5,267 bases of DNA, taken from an uncultured Bacilli bacterium. Its GTDB lineage: Bacteria; Bacillota_I; Bacilli_A; RF39; UBA660. Positions 1 to 5,259 of the stretch are shown in pieces. The position numbers were made by a program, and so were the translations under genes. The stretch lies in NCBI GenBank assembly GCA_944345045.1, contig CALVMI010000115.1, forward strand, positions 1-5,267, in the 5' to 3' direction. Position 1 is the first letter of the stretch, and every line of letters begins with the position of its first letter. Under the pieces are notes generated by a model. That model was not told the DNA's origin. It made no database searches and worked only from the letters and a program-made list of their open reading frames with translations.

Positions 1-204
1 GTAGAGAAAATTGCTTTACAGCATCATATCTCGCCGCATACTCTTCGGCATACCTTTGCAACACATATGCTTTTAAATGGGGCAGATATAAGAACAGTTC
101 AAGAACTTTTGGGCCATGAAAAATTAAATACGACACAGATTTATACGCATTTATCTAATGATTATTTAAGACAGGAATATTTACATAAAATGAAAAGAAG
201 GTAA
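1..204 (+). CDS. Tyrosine recombinase, XerC/XerD family (3' fragment)
   Basis: This is the last 67 codons of a site-specific tyrosine recombinase; the 5' part lies outside the window. Frame 1 is open from the first base to TAA at 202-204. The fragment holds the C-terminal catalytic core: the H-x-x-R box in SPHTLRHTFATH (fragment His13 and Arg16), the GHE box (His39, usual His/Trp position), and the nucleophilic tyrosine in TTQIYTHLS (Tyr48). Family knowledge: these enzymes cut and rejoin DNA through a 3'-phosphotyrosine bond, and Xer proteins resolve chromosome dimers at dif with FtsK. The tail ends in a basic KMKRR rather than the HPRA-like ending common in XerC/XerD, so XerC, XerD and a chromosomal integrase paralogue cannot be separated from this piece. 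It is closed by the hairpin at 213-249. Confidence 0.93.
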   Translation, partial: VEKIALQHHISPHTLRHTFATHMLLNGADIRTVQELLGHEKLNTTQIYTHLSNDYLRQEYLHKMKRR

Positions 205-212
205 ACTTTTGT

Positions 213-249
213 AGAATTGTCAGGTATTCGTTGGCAATTCTTCTTTTTT
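213..249 (+). terminator. Intrinsic terminator of the recombinase gene
   Basis: A 10-bp stem pairs 213-222 (AGAATTGTCA) with 232-241 (TGGCAATTCT), with one G-U wobble and a 9-nt loop. A T-rich run follows to about 249. It begins 8 nt after the recombinase stop. The right arm contains the -35 box of the ppdK promoter, so the two elements share bases. Confidence 0.75.
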
Positions 250-259
250 ACGTTATAAT
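231..259 (+). promoter_or_regulatory. Sigma-A type promoter of ppdK
   Basis: The -35 box TTGGCA (231-236) is separated by exactly 17 bp from a perfect -10 box TATAAT (254-259). Transcription would start near 266, giving a short leader of about 20 nt before the ATG at 287. The -35 lies in the descending arm of the upstream terminator and the spacer contains that terminator's T tract. Confidence 0.8.
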
Positions 260-271
260 AATAAGTGTAGC

Positions 272-278
272 AAAGGAG
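272..278 (+). promoter_or_regulatory. Ribosome binding site of ppdK (decides the start)
   Basis: AAAGGAG lies 8 nt before the ATG at 287 and only 5 nt before the in-frame TTG at 284. Spacing and codon strength both favour ATG 287. Confidence 0.8.
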
Positions 279-286
279 AATGATTG

Positions 287-2917
287 ATGCAGAAATATGT
301 CTATATGTTTCAAGAAGGAAACAAAGATATGAGAGAATTACTAGGGGGTAAAGGTGCTAATCTAGCCGAGATGACACGTATTGGCTTGCCAGTTCCACGT
401 GGATTTACGGTAACTACCGAGGCTTGTACAAGCTATTATGAGAACAAAGAAAATTTGCCAAAAGAAATTGAAGAAGAAATTTTAGATTCTTTAAAATCTT
501 TGGAAAAATTAACAGGTAAGTCTTTTGGTGATCCTAAAAATCCATTACTTGTAAGTGTTAGAAGTGGTGCTAGAGCGAGTATGCCAGGAATGATGGATAC
601 CGTTTTGAATTTGGGACTTAACGATGAAGTTGCGAAAGAGTTTACGATTACAACGAATAATAAACGATTTGTATATGATTCTTATCGCCGTTTTATTCAA
701 ATGTATGCTGATGTTGTAAAAGGGTATCCAAAAAGTTCTTTTGAAAGACACATTGATGAAGTAAAGAAAGAAAAAGGCGTTTCTTTTGATACGGAATTAG
801 ATGCTTTGGATATGGAAAGAATCACGAACGATTTTAAAGAAATTTATAAAGAAATTGCTCATGAAGATTTTCCACAAGATCCAAAAGAACAATTGCTTGA
901 AGCAGTAAGAGCTGTATTTAGAAGCTGGAATAATGAAAGAGCTATTTATTATCGTAGAATGAATGATATTCCTTCATCTTGGGGAACAGCTGTCAACGTT
1001 CAAGAAATGGTATATGGAAATATTGGAACTACTTCTGGTACAGGCGTTGCATTTACAAGAAATCCGGCAACAGGAGAGAAGAAATTATATGGTGAGTATT
1101 TAATTAATGCTCAAGGAGAAGATGTGGTTGCTGGTATTAGAACACCAAGTCCAATTTCTAAGTTAGCTGAAGATATGCCAGAAGTATACAAAGAATTTGA
1201 AGAATTGGCTCAAAAATTAGAAGATCATTATCGTGATATGCAAGATATGGAGTTTACAATTGAAAATGGTAAATTGTTTATGCTTCAAACCAGAAATGGG
1301 AAAAGAACAGCAGCCGCGGCTATTAAAATTGCCGTTGATTTAGTTCGCGAGGGAAAAATTACGGAAGATGATGCTTTATTAAAAGTAGAACCAAAACAAT
1401 TAGATGCCTTACTTCATCCAACTTTTAATGAAGAAAGTCTAAAAAAAGGAACTGTTTTGGCTACTGGGCTTGCAGCTAGTCCTGGAGCAGCTGCTGGGCA
1501 TATTTATTTCACGGCTAAAGAAGCAACTGAAGCAAATAAAAATGGCGAAAAGGTTATTTTAGTTCGTTTAGAAACAAGTCCTGAAGATATTGAAGGAATG
1601 AATCATTCTGAAGGAATTTTAACAATTCGTGGTGGGATGACGAGTCATGCAGCTGTAGTAGCACGTGGTATGGGTACTTGTTGTGTGTCTGGTTGTGGTG
1701 AACTTACAATTAATGAAGAAGAAAAATGGATTAAAACAAAAGATGGTAAAGTTCTTCATGAAAAAGATGCAATCAGTTTAGATGGTTCAACCGGAAAAGT
1801 GTATGAAGGACTTATTGAAACAGAAGCACCTTCAATAAGTGGTGATTTTGAAACTTTCATGGAATGGGCTGATCAAAGAAGAAAATTAAAAGTTCGTGCG
1901 AATGCTGATAATGAAAGAGATGCAATGCAAGCTAAAAAATTTGGCGCTGAAGGTATTGGCTTATGTCGAACTGAGCATATGTTCTTCGAAAAAGAAAGAA
2001 TCTTTAATTTCCGTAAAATGATCATGGCTGATACGGTAGAAGCAAGAGAAAAAGCTTTAGAAGCTATTTTACCTTATCAAAAAGAAGACTTTATTGCTCT
2101 TTACAAGGCGATGGCGCCTAATCCAGTTGTTATTCGTTATCTAGATCCTCCTTTGCATGAATTCTTACCACATGATGATGAAGAAATACTTGAATTAGCT
2201 AAAGACTTACAAGTTTCAGTTGAAGAGTTAAAAAATCGTATTGATTCATTAAAAGAATTTAACCCAATGATGGGTCACAGAGGTTGTAGACTTGCTATTA
2301 CTTATCCAGAGATTGCCCGCATGCAAACAAGAGCTGTTATTGAAGCGGCAATCGAGGTCATGAAAGAAGGCTATACGATTACACCAGAGATTATGATTCC
2401 GTTAGTAGGTAGTGTTAAAGAACTTACTTATGTTAAAGAAGTGGTAACAAAAACAGCTGATGAAATTATTAAAAATGCTGGTGTAGAGCTATCTTATGAA
2501 GTAGGAACAATGATCGAAATACCAAGAGCGGCCCTAATTGCTGATGAATTAGCAAAACATGCAGATTTCTTCTCTTTTGGAACGAATGATTTAACTCAAA
2601 TGACTTTTGGATTCTCAAGAGATGATGCAGGTAAATTCTTAAATGAATATTATGCTAAACAAATATTTGAACAAGATCCATTTGCCCGTTTAGATCAAGA
2701 AGGCGTTGGACAACTTGTAAAAATGGCAGCTGAAAAAGGAAGAAGTACAAATCCAAATATTTCTTTGGGTGTATGTGGCGAGCATGGCGGAGATCCTTCA
2801 AGTATAGAATTCTGTCACCAAGTCGGACTTGATTATGTTTCATGTTCTCCATTTAGAGTGCCAATTGCTAGACTTGCTGCTGCACAAGCTGCTATACGCG
2901 AAAAAGAAAACAATTAG
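287..2917 (+). CDS. ppdK: Pyruvate, phosphate dikinase
   Basis: Cytoplasmic enzyme that reversibly converts ATP, pyruvate and phosphate to AMP, PEP and pyrophosphate; in fermenting bacteria it often runs toward pyruvate, making ATP from PPi. The product is 876 aa, close to the 874 aa of the Clostridium symbiosum enzyme. The order is: N-terminal ATP-grasp domain (about 1-340; Lys22 in GGKGANLAEM, Arg92 in SVRSGARASMPG, Arg336 in LQTRNGKR); swivelling phosphohistidine domain (about 385-510) with catalytic His454 in GGMTSHAAVVARG; C-terminal PEP/pyruvate barrel (about 520-876) with Arg561, Arg617, Glu744, Asn767-Asp768 in FGTNDLTQ and Cys830 in GVCGEHGGDP. All expected active-site residues are present. 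Thr452, two residues before the catalytic His, matches the regulatory phospho-Thr of plant PPDK; no PPDK regulatory protein gene is in the window. I chose ATG 287 over the in-frame TTG 284 on Shine-Dalgarno spacing. The gene has its own promoter and terminator. Confidence 0.98.
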   Translation: MQKYVYMFQEGNKDMRELLGGKGANLAEMTRIGLPVPRGFTVTTEACTSYYENKENLPKEIEEEILDSLKSLEKLTGKSFGDPKNPLLVSVRSGARASMPGMMDTVLNLGLNDEVAKEFTITTNNKRFVYDSYRRFIQMYADVVKGYPKSSFERHIDEVKKEKGVSFDTELDALDMERITNDFKEIYKEIAHEDFPQDPKEQLLEAVRAVFRSWNNERAIYYRRMNDIPSSWGTAVNVQEMVYGNIGTTSGTGVAFTRNPATGEKKLYGEYLINAQGEDVVAGIRTPSPISKLAEDMPEVYKEFEELAQKLEDHYRDMQDMEFTIENGKLFMLQTRNGKRTAAAAIKIAVDLVREGKITEDDALLKVEPKQLDALLHPTFNEESLKKGTVLATGLAASPGAAAGHIYFTAKEATEANKNGEKVILVRLETSPEDIEGMNHSEGILTIRGGMTSHAAVVARGMGTCCVSGCGELTINEEEKWIKTKDGKVLHEKDAISLDGSTGKVYEGLIETEAPSISGDFETFMEWADQRRKLKVRANADNERDAMQAKKFGAEGIGLCRTEHMFFEKERIFNFRKMIMADTVEAREKALEAILPYQKEDFIALYKAMAPNPVVIRYLDPPLHEFLPHDDEEILELAKDLQVSVEELKNRIDSLKEFNPMMGHRGCRLAITYPEIARMQTRAVIEAAIEVMKEGYTITPEIMIPLVGSVKELTYVKEVVTKTADEIIKNAGVELSYEVGTMIEIPRAALIADELAKHADFFSFGTNDLTQMTFGFSRDDAGKFLNEYYAKQIFEQDPFARLDQEGVGQLVKMAAEKGRSTNPNISLGVCGEHGGDPSSIEFCHQVGLDYVSCSPFRVPIARLAAAQAAIREKENN

Positions 2918-2956
2918 CTGCGATATGCCTAATAAATGCTTTTTATTGAGATTGTA

Positions 2957-2991
2957 GAAAGCTTCATCGCATGATGAGGTTTTCTTTTTTT
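2957..2991 (+). terminator. Intrinsic terminator of ppdK
   Basis: A 12-bp stem pairs 2957-2968 (GAAAGCTTCATC) with 2973-2984 (GATGAGGTTTTC), with two G-U wobbles and a GCAT tetraloop. Seven T residues follow (2985-2991). It starts 39 nt after the ppdK stop. Confidence 0.9.
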
Positions 2992-3083
2992 ATGCTGTTA
3001 GGTCTAATGAAATAATTTATATTTAATTTGATATAAAATTTTTCAGATTATTCATTGAATGAGATTTTCATTTGGAAAAATTC

Positions 3084-3113
3084 TTGAACTAGTCCTTATC
3101 TTTATTGTATAAT
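3084..3113 (+). promoter_or_regulatory. Sigma-A type promoter of the pfkB-smr operon
   Basis: TTGAAC (3084-3089) and a perfect TATAAT (3108-3113) are separated by 18 bp. The predicted start near 3120 leaves about 23 nt of leader before the ATG at 3143. The DNA upstream (2992-3083) is very AT-rich and shows no gene. Confidence 0.75.
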
Positions 3114-3128
3114 AATTTAAGAAAGATA

Positions 3129-3137
3129 AAGTGGGTG
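3129..3137 (+). promoter_or_regulatory. Ribosome binding site of the PfkB-family gene (decides the start)
   Basis: AAGTGGGTG matches the ideal AAGGAGGTG at 7 of 9 bases and lies 5 nt before the ATG at 3143. The alternative in-frame GTG at 3131 is inside this site and has only a weak purine stretch upstream. Confidence 0.7.
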
Positions 3138-3142
3138 ATAAA

Positions 3143-4252
3143 ATGATAGCATTAAGTATAGGAAAAAGTACATACGATACAACTGTTCCGGTAGAACAGT
3201 ATCCGATAGAAAACAGCAAAAATTTGATTAAGGAAAAATTGGAAAGCAGTGGTGGAAGTGGTTCCAATGTGGCTTATTTATTAGGAAAATGGAATACAGA
3301 ATCTTATTTTGCTGGTGTTGTAGGATATGATGATTTTGGCTCTTTTATTAAAAAAGATTTGGAATCTGTGAGTGTTCATACTAATTTTTTAGAAGTAAAT
3401 TATGAAAGAAAAACAACAACGACTTTTATTATTGCTAATAAGGCGACTACTTCACGAACACAACTTATGATTGAACCTGAGGTATATCATTTAAAAAAGT
3501 ATGATTATGATATCGTACCAGATTTGATTTATTCAGATGGTTATGAGTATTCGGCAACAATGTCGGCCTTAAATAAATTTCCAAATGCCATTTCTGTTTT
3601 GGGAGCAGGATTAAATTATGCTGATCCTAAGGAAGTTGTTTCTTTAGCAAAAGAATTTAAATATGTAGTTTTTTCTCTTGAATTTGCTTGTCAAACAACA
3701 AGAATGCGTGTAGATGTAAATAATCCTACTCATTTGCTTAATTTATATAAAGAATTGCATGAAAAATTTCCAAAAAATGAAGTTATTGTTACGTTACAAA
3801 ATCAAGGAGCTTTATTCTCTATAAATGGAGAGGTAAAAATCATGCAAACTCTTCCAGTAAATGAAGTAGACCGTAGTGGTGCTGGCGATGTTTTTGATGG
3901 AGCATTACTTTATGCATTAGGAAAGGGTTATTCTTTAGAAGTAGCTGTTCGTCTAGCTAATATTGCTGCTGCTTTATCAACGACTAAAATGGGGGCAAAA
4001 ACTTCTATTCCATTACTCTCAGATGTTATTTCACAATATGAAATGAAATTTGGAAGACTAGATGAGGCAATTAATGCAACTTCACAAGTTTCTACTGTGT
4101 CAAATCCTCAAGGATCAGAAGGTAATAATGCTTCGATACCTCCAGTAGAAACAGCCCCTTCAAATATGAATCCTCAAATGAATTTACCTAAGCAAAATGA
4201 AATGCCTTTACCTAATCCAAACATTTCAACTGAAGAAAAGACTCAACAATGA
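3143..4252 (+). CDS. PfkB/ribokinase-family carbohydrate kinase with a disordered C-terminal tail
   Basis: Predicted cytoplasmic ATP-dependent kinase of the ribokinase/PfkB fold, which phosphorylates a hydroxymethyl group of a sugar, nucleoside or similar small molecule. The product is 369 aa from ATG 3143. Visible family marks are the N-terminal strand with Asp12, the glycine pair region SSGGSGSNVAYLLG (about 35-48; PfkB signature 1 type), and the C-terminal signature DRSGAGDVFDGALL (from Asp243), where the GAGD anion hole is 246-249 and Asp249 is the expected catalytic base. The kinase core ends near residue 310, a usual family length. Residues 311-369 form an extra low-complexity tail rich in Asn, Pro, Gln, Ser and Met without hydrophobic segments, probably disordered. 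The substrate cannot be named: the lid region (about 75-115) resembles none I recognise. The stop overlaps the Smr start by 4 nt, so the two are likely co-translated. An in-frame GTG at 3131 would add 4 residues but lies in the ribosome binding site. Confidence 0.88.
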   Translation: MIALSIGKSTYDTTVPVEQYPIENSKNLIKEKLESSGGSGSNVAYLLGKWNTESYFAGVVGYDDFGSFIKKDLESVSVHTNFLEVNYERKTTTTFIIANKATTSRTQLMIEPEVYHLKKYDYDIVPDLIYSDGYEYSATMSALNKFPNAISVLGAGLNYADPKEVVSLAKEFKYVVFSLEFACQTTRMRVDVNNPTHLLNLYKELHEKFPKNEVIVTLQNQGALFSINGEVKIMQTLPVNEVDRSGAGDVFDGALLYALGKGYSLEVAVRLANIAAALSTTKMGAKTSIPLLSDVISQYEMKFGRLDEAINATSQVSTVSNPQGSEGNNASIPPVETAPSNMNPQMNLPKQNEMPLPNPNISTEEKTQQ

Positions 4253-4494
4253 AGTATCCGCAGATAGATTTACATGGTGAGTTTGCTGTCACCGCTTATA
4301 CTGTTGTTCATGGGTTTATTTTAGATCATCTTAAGTTAGGCGATCCAGTAGTTGTAATTATTCATGGCAAAGGTAGTGGCAAATTAAAAGAAGAAGTTCA
4401 TCATATTTTAGCACATGAACCACACGTTATAAATTTTCATTTAGATCCATTTAATTTAGGACAGACGATTGTTCAATTAGATGTTTCTAAATGA
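4249..4494 (+). CDS. Stand-alone Smr-domain protein
   Basis: An 81-aa protein that is essentially only a Smr (small MutS-related) domain, the fold found at the C-terminus of MutS2. Visible motifs are IDLHG (residues 6-10, the LDLH/LDLR box) and IIHGKGSGKLKEEV (37-50, the HGxGxG box with the following helix), then the last strand GQTIVQLDV (71-79). Family knowledge: Smr domains bind nucleic acid and many have endonuclease or RNA-cleaving activity; the target here is unknown. The glycine-rich GGxG stretch usual before the last strand in MutS2 is replaced by DPFNLG. There is no MutS2 ATPase part, and the upstream frame is a complete kinase gene, so this is not a broken mutS2. Start ATG 4249 overlaps the kinase stop as ATGA (4249-4252). 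No strong Shine-Dalgarno site precedes it, only a purine-rich stretch inside the kinase tail, so translation probably depends on coupling. Confidence 0.88.
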   Translation: MKYPQIDLHGEFAVTAYTVVHGFILDHLKLGDPVVVIIHGKGSGKLKEEVHHILAHEPHVINFHLDPFNLGQTIVQLDVSK

Positions 4495-4501
4495 ATTTTT
4501 T

Positions 4502-4516
4502 TGTCAAAATTTGACA
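4502..4516. repeat. Perfect 15-bp inverted repeat over the P1 -35 box
   Basis: TGTCAAAATTTGACA is a perfect dyad (7-bp arms around a central A). It begins 7 nt after the Smr stop, and its right half contains the TTGACA -35 box of promoter P1. It could be an operator, or a weak terminator (6-bp stem, 3-nt loop, then five T residues) for the pfkB-smr operon. The stem has only two G-C pairs, so terminator activity would be modest. Confidence 0.5.
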
Positions 4517-4539
4517 TTTTTGTTGATATATGGTATATT
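4511..4539 (+). promoter_or_regulatory. Distal promoter P1 of the 139-aa protein gene
   Basis: Consensus TTGACA (4511-4516), 17 bp, then TATATT (4534-4539) with an extended -10 TGG at 4531-4533. The predicted start near 4546 gives a leader of about 107 nt that runs through P2. Its -35 is part of the inverted repeat at 4502-4516. Confidence 0.75.
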
Positions 4540-4588
4540 TTAGTCCCAATAGGGAAAAATAGAAAAAAGCAAGAGAGTAGACACAAAT

Positions 4589-4617
4589 TTGACATTTTTT
4601 CTCTTTTGTGGTATAAT
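4589..4617 (+). promoter_or_regulatory. Proximal promoter P2 of the 139-aa protein gene
   Basis: Both hexamers are perfect: TTGACA (4589-4594), 17 bp, TATAAT (4612-4617), with an extended -10 TGG at 4609-4611. The start near 4624 leaves about 29 nt before ATG 4653. This is the strongest promoter by inspection in the window. It lies exactly 78 bp downstream of P1. Confidence 0.88.
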
Positions 4618-4637
4618 GAAATTACGAAAAGAGTTAT

Positions 4638-4645
4638 AGGGGGGT
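4638..4645 (+). promoter_or_regulatory. Ribosome binding site with a run of six G
   Basis: AGGGGGGT ends 7 nt before the ATG at 4653. It departs from AGGAGGT by a G run but can pair with the 16S rRNA end using a G-U wobble. It supports ATG 4653 as the start; no competing in-frame start is visible upstream. Confidence 0.7.
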
Positions 4646-4652
4646 ATGTGAG

Positions 4653-5072
4653 ATGAAAAGTTTTGTCTTAGATTATGTTAATGAAAACGAATTTCGTAAG
4701 TTAGAAAGATCATTAAAAAAATATAATATGCGTGCTTTTAAAAAATTAAGTTTCGAATATTATCCAATGATGCGTGATGGTGAGTTTCCAGGTGAAATCA
4801 TTAGTCAAAACAAAAAAGCTGGAACTGTTACTTACGAATTAAAATTGCCTAGTGATGCAATGTTTGCTCAAGTTCATGGTGAAGTAAAACTTATTTATAC
4901 AGTTTATAAAAAAGAAGAAACGGTTATGTTAAAAGAAATCTTACCGAAAGATATTCTTCTTGAAGGCCATCGTTCAGAACTTGGTACATATAAAGGTATT
5001 ATGATTAGTAAATCAAATGCTTCTAAAGACAGATTTAAAATTGATTTACTTAATATGCTACAGGGAAAATAA
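4653..5072 (+). CDS. Conserved-looking protein of unknown function, 139 aa
   Basis: I do not recognise this protein. It is a complete 139-aa, Lys-rich, soluble-looking protein with no signal peptide, transmembrane segment or cysteine. Residues about 8-32 look helical and basic (EFRKLERSLKKYNMRAFKK). Residues about 55-100 show alternating hydrophobic patterns typical of beta strands (GTVTYELKLP, GEVKLIYTVYKK, ETVMLKEILP). A polar segment around GHRSELGTYKG follows, then a short C-terminal helix (DLLNMLQGK). No catalytic signature is apparent. Coding status is well supported: a strong ribosome binding site, two consensus promoters, codon use like the neighbours, and a terminator starting at its last codons. 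The promoter set suggests high or doubly controlled expression as a single-gene unit. A small nucleic-acid-binding or stress-related role is possible but only a guess. Confidence 0.85.
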   Translation: MKSFVLDYVNENEFRKLERSLKKYNMRAFKKLSFEYYPMMRDGEFPGEIISQNKKAGTVTYELKLPSDAMFAQVHGEVKLIYTVYKKEETVMLKEILPKDILLEGHRSELGTYKGIMISKSNASKDRFKIDLLNMLQGK

Positions 5073-5089
5073 TTTTTTCTCTGTTTTTT
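5060..5089 (+). terminator. Intrinsic terminator overlapping the end of the 139-aa gene
   Basis: A 10-bp stem pairs 5060-5069 (ACAGGGAAAA) with 5075-5084 (TTTTCTCTGT), with one G-U wobble; five T residues follow. The loop (5070-5074) contains the TAA stop, so the left arm encodes the last residues of the protein. Confidence 0.78.
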
Positions 5090-5095
5090 ATGTAT

Positions 5096-5130
5096 AAAAA
5101 AACTCCATTTTATAAAAAATGGAGCATTTA
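5096..5130. terminator. Second hairpin, possible bidirectional terminator
   Basis: A perfect 9-bp stem pairs 5103-5111 (CTCCATTTT) with 5116-5124 (AAAATGGAG) around an ATAA loop. Seven A residues precede it (5096-5102), which read as a T tract on the minus strand; on the plus strand the downstream tract CATTTATTT is weaker. It is thus a better minus-strand terminator or a backup plus-strand one, but no minus-strand gene is visible to its right within the window. Confidence 0.6.
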
Positions 5131-5173
5131 TTTAACTGAACTTAATATTTTTAATAAATATATAGAGGTTCGC

Positions 5174-5202
5174 TTGTTTTTTAATACATTCAATAGTATA
5201 CT
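5174..5202 (+). promoter_or_regulatory. Candidate promoter of the next gene
   Basis: TATACT (5197-5202) is a good -10 box. The -35 at 17 bp is only TTGTTT (5174-5179), matching consensus mainly at TTG. It lies between the hairpin at 5096-5130 and the ribosome binding site at 5251-5259. A start near 5209 would give a leader of about 60 nt. Confidence 0.45.
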
Positions 5203-5250
5203 TTTTGTAGGGAATATCAGTTGTTGAGTGTCTACCTCTAATCTTTATAG

Positions 5251-5259
5251 AGAGGAGGT
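5251..5259 (+). promoter_or_regulatory. Strong ribosome binding site of a gene starting at or just past the window edge
   Basis: AGAGGAGGT nearly equals the ideal AAGGAGGT. Only 8 nt follow before the window ends at 5267, so the start codon is expected at about 5268. The product is unknown. Confidence 0.65.

Noticed and set aside
1..204. The tyrosine recombinase as evidence of a mobile element in this window
   Set aside because: The fragment has Xer-like motifs, is followed by a normal housekeeping gene, and no att-like repeats, tRNA gene or cargo genes are visible.
545..751. Minus-strand open frame of 68 aa inside ppdK
   Set aside because: It is antisense to conserved PPDK sequence, with no ribosome binding site or promoter of note; a shadow frame.
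2655..2852. Minus-strand open frame of 65 aa inside the 3' end of ppdK
   Set aside because: It mirrors the highly conserved PEP-binding region of PPDK and resembles no protein; a shadow frame.
3014..3040. AT-only imperfect dyad (AATTTATAT and ATATAAAATT) between ppdK and pfkB
   Set aside because: Pure A/T arms with a bulge are expected by chance in this AT-rich spacer.
3050..3061. Short palindrome TCATT-G-AATGA upstream of the pfkB promoter
   Set aside because: The 5-bp arms are too short to support an operator without comparative data, and it lies well upstream of the -35.
3052..3267. Minus-strand open frame of 71 aa across the pfkB promoter and start
   Set aside because: It overlaps a good plus-strand promoter, ribosome binding site and the kinase N-terminus; the translation has no recognisable features.
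4249..4494. The Smr gene as a remnant of a broken mutS2
   Set aside because: The upstream sequence is a complete PfkB-family kinase, and the Smr frame has its own start overlapping the kinase stop; nothing of the MutS2 ATPase core is present.
4479..4507. Minus-strand promoter from the reverse TTGACA in the dyad
   Set aside because: At 17 bp from that -35 the minus-strand sequence is ACATCT, a poor -10 box.
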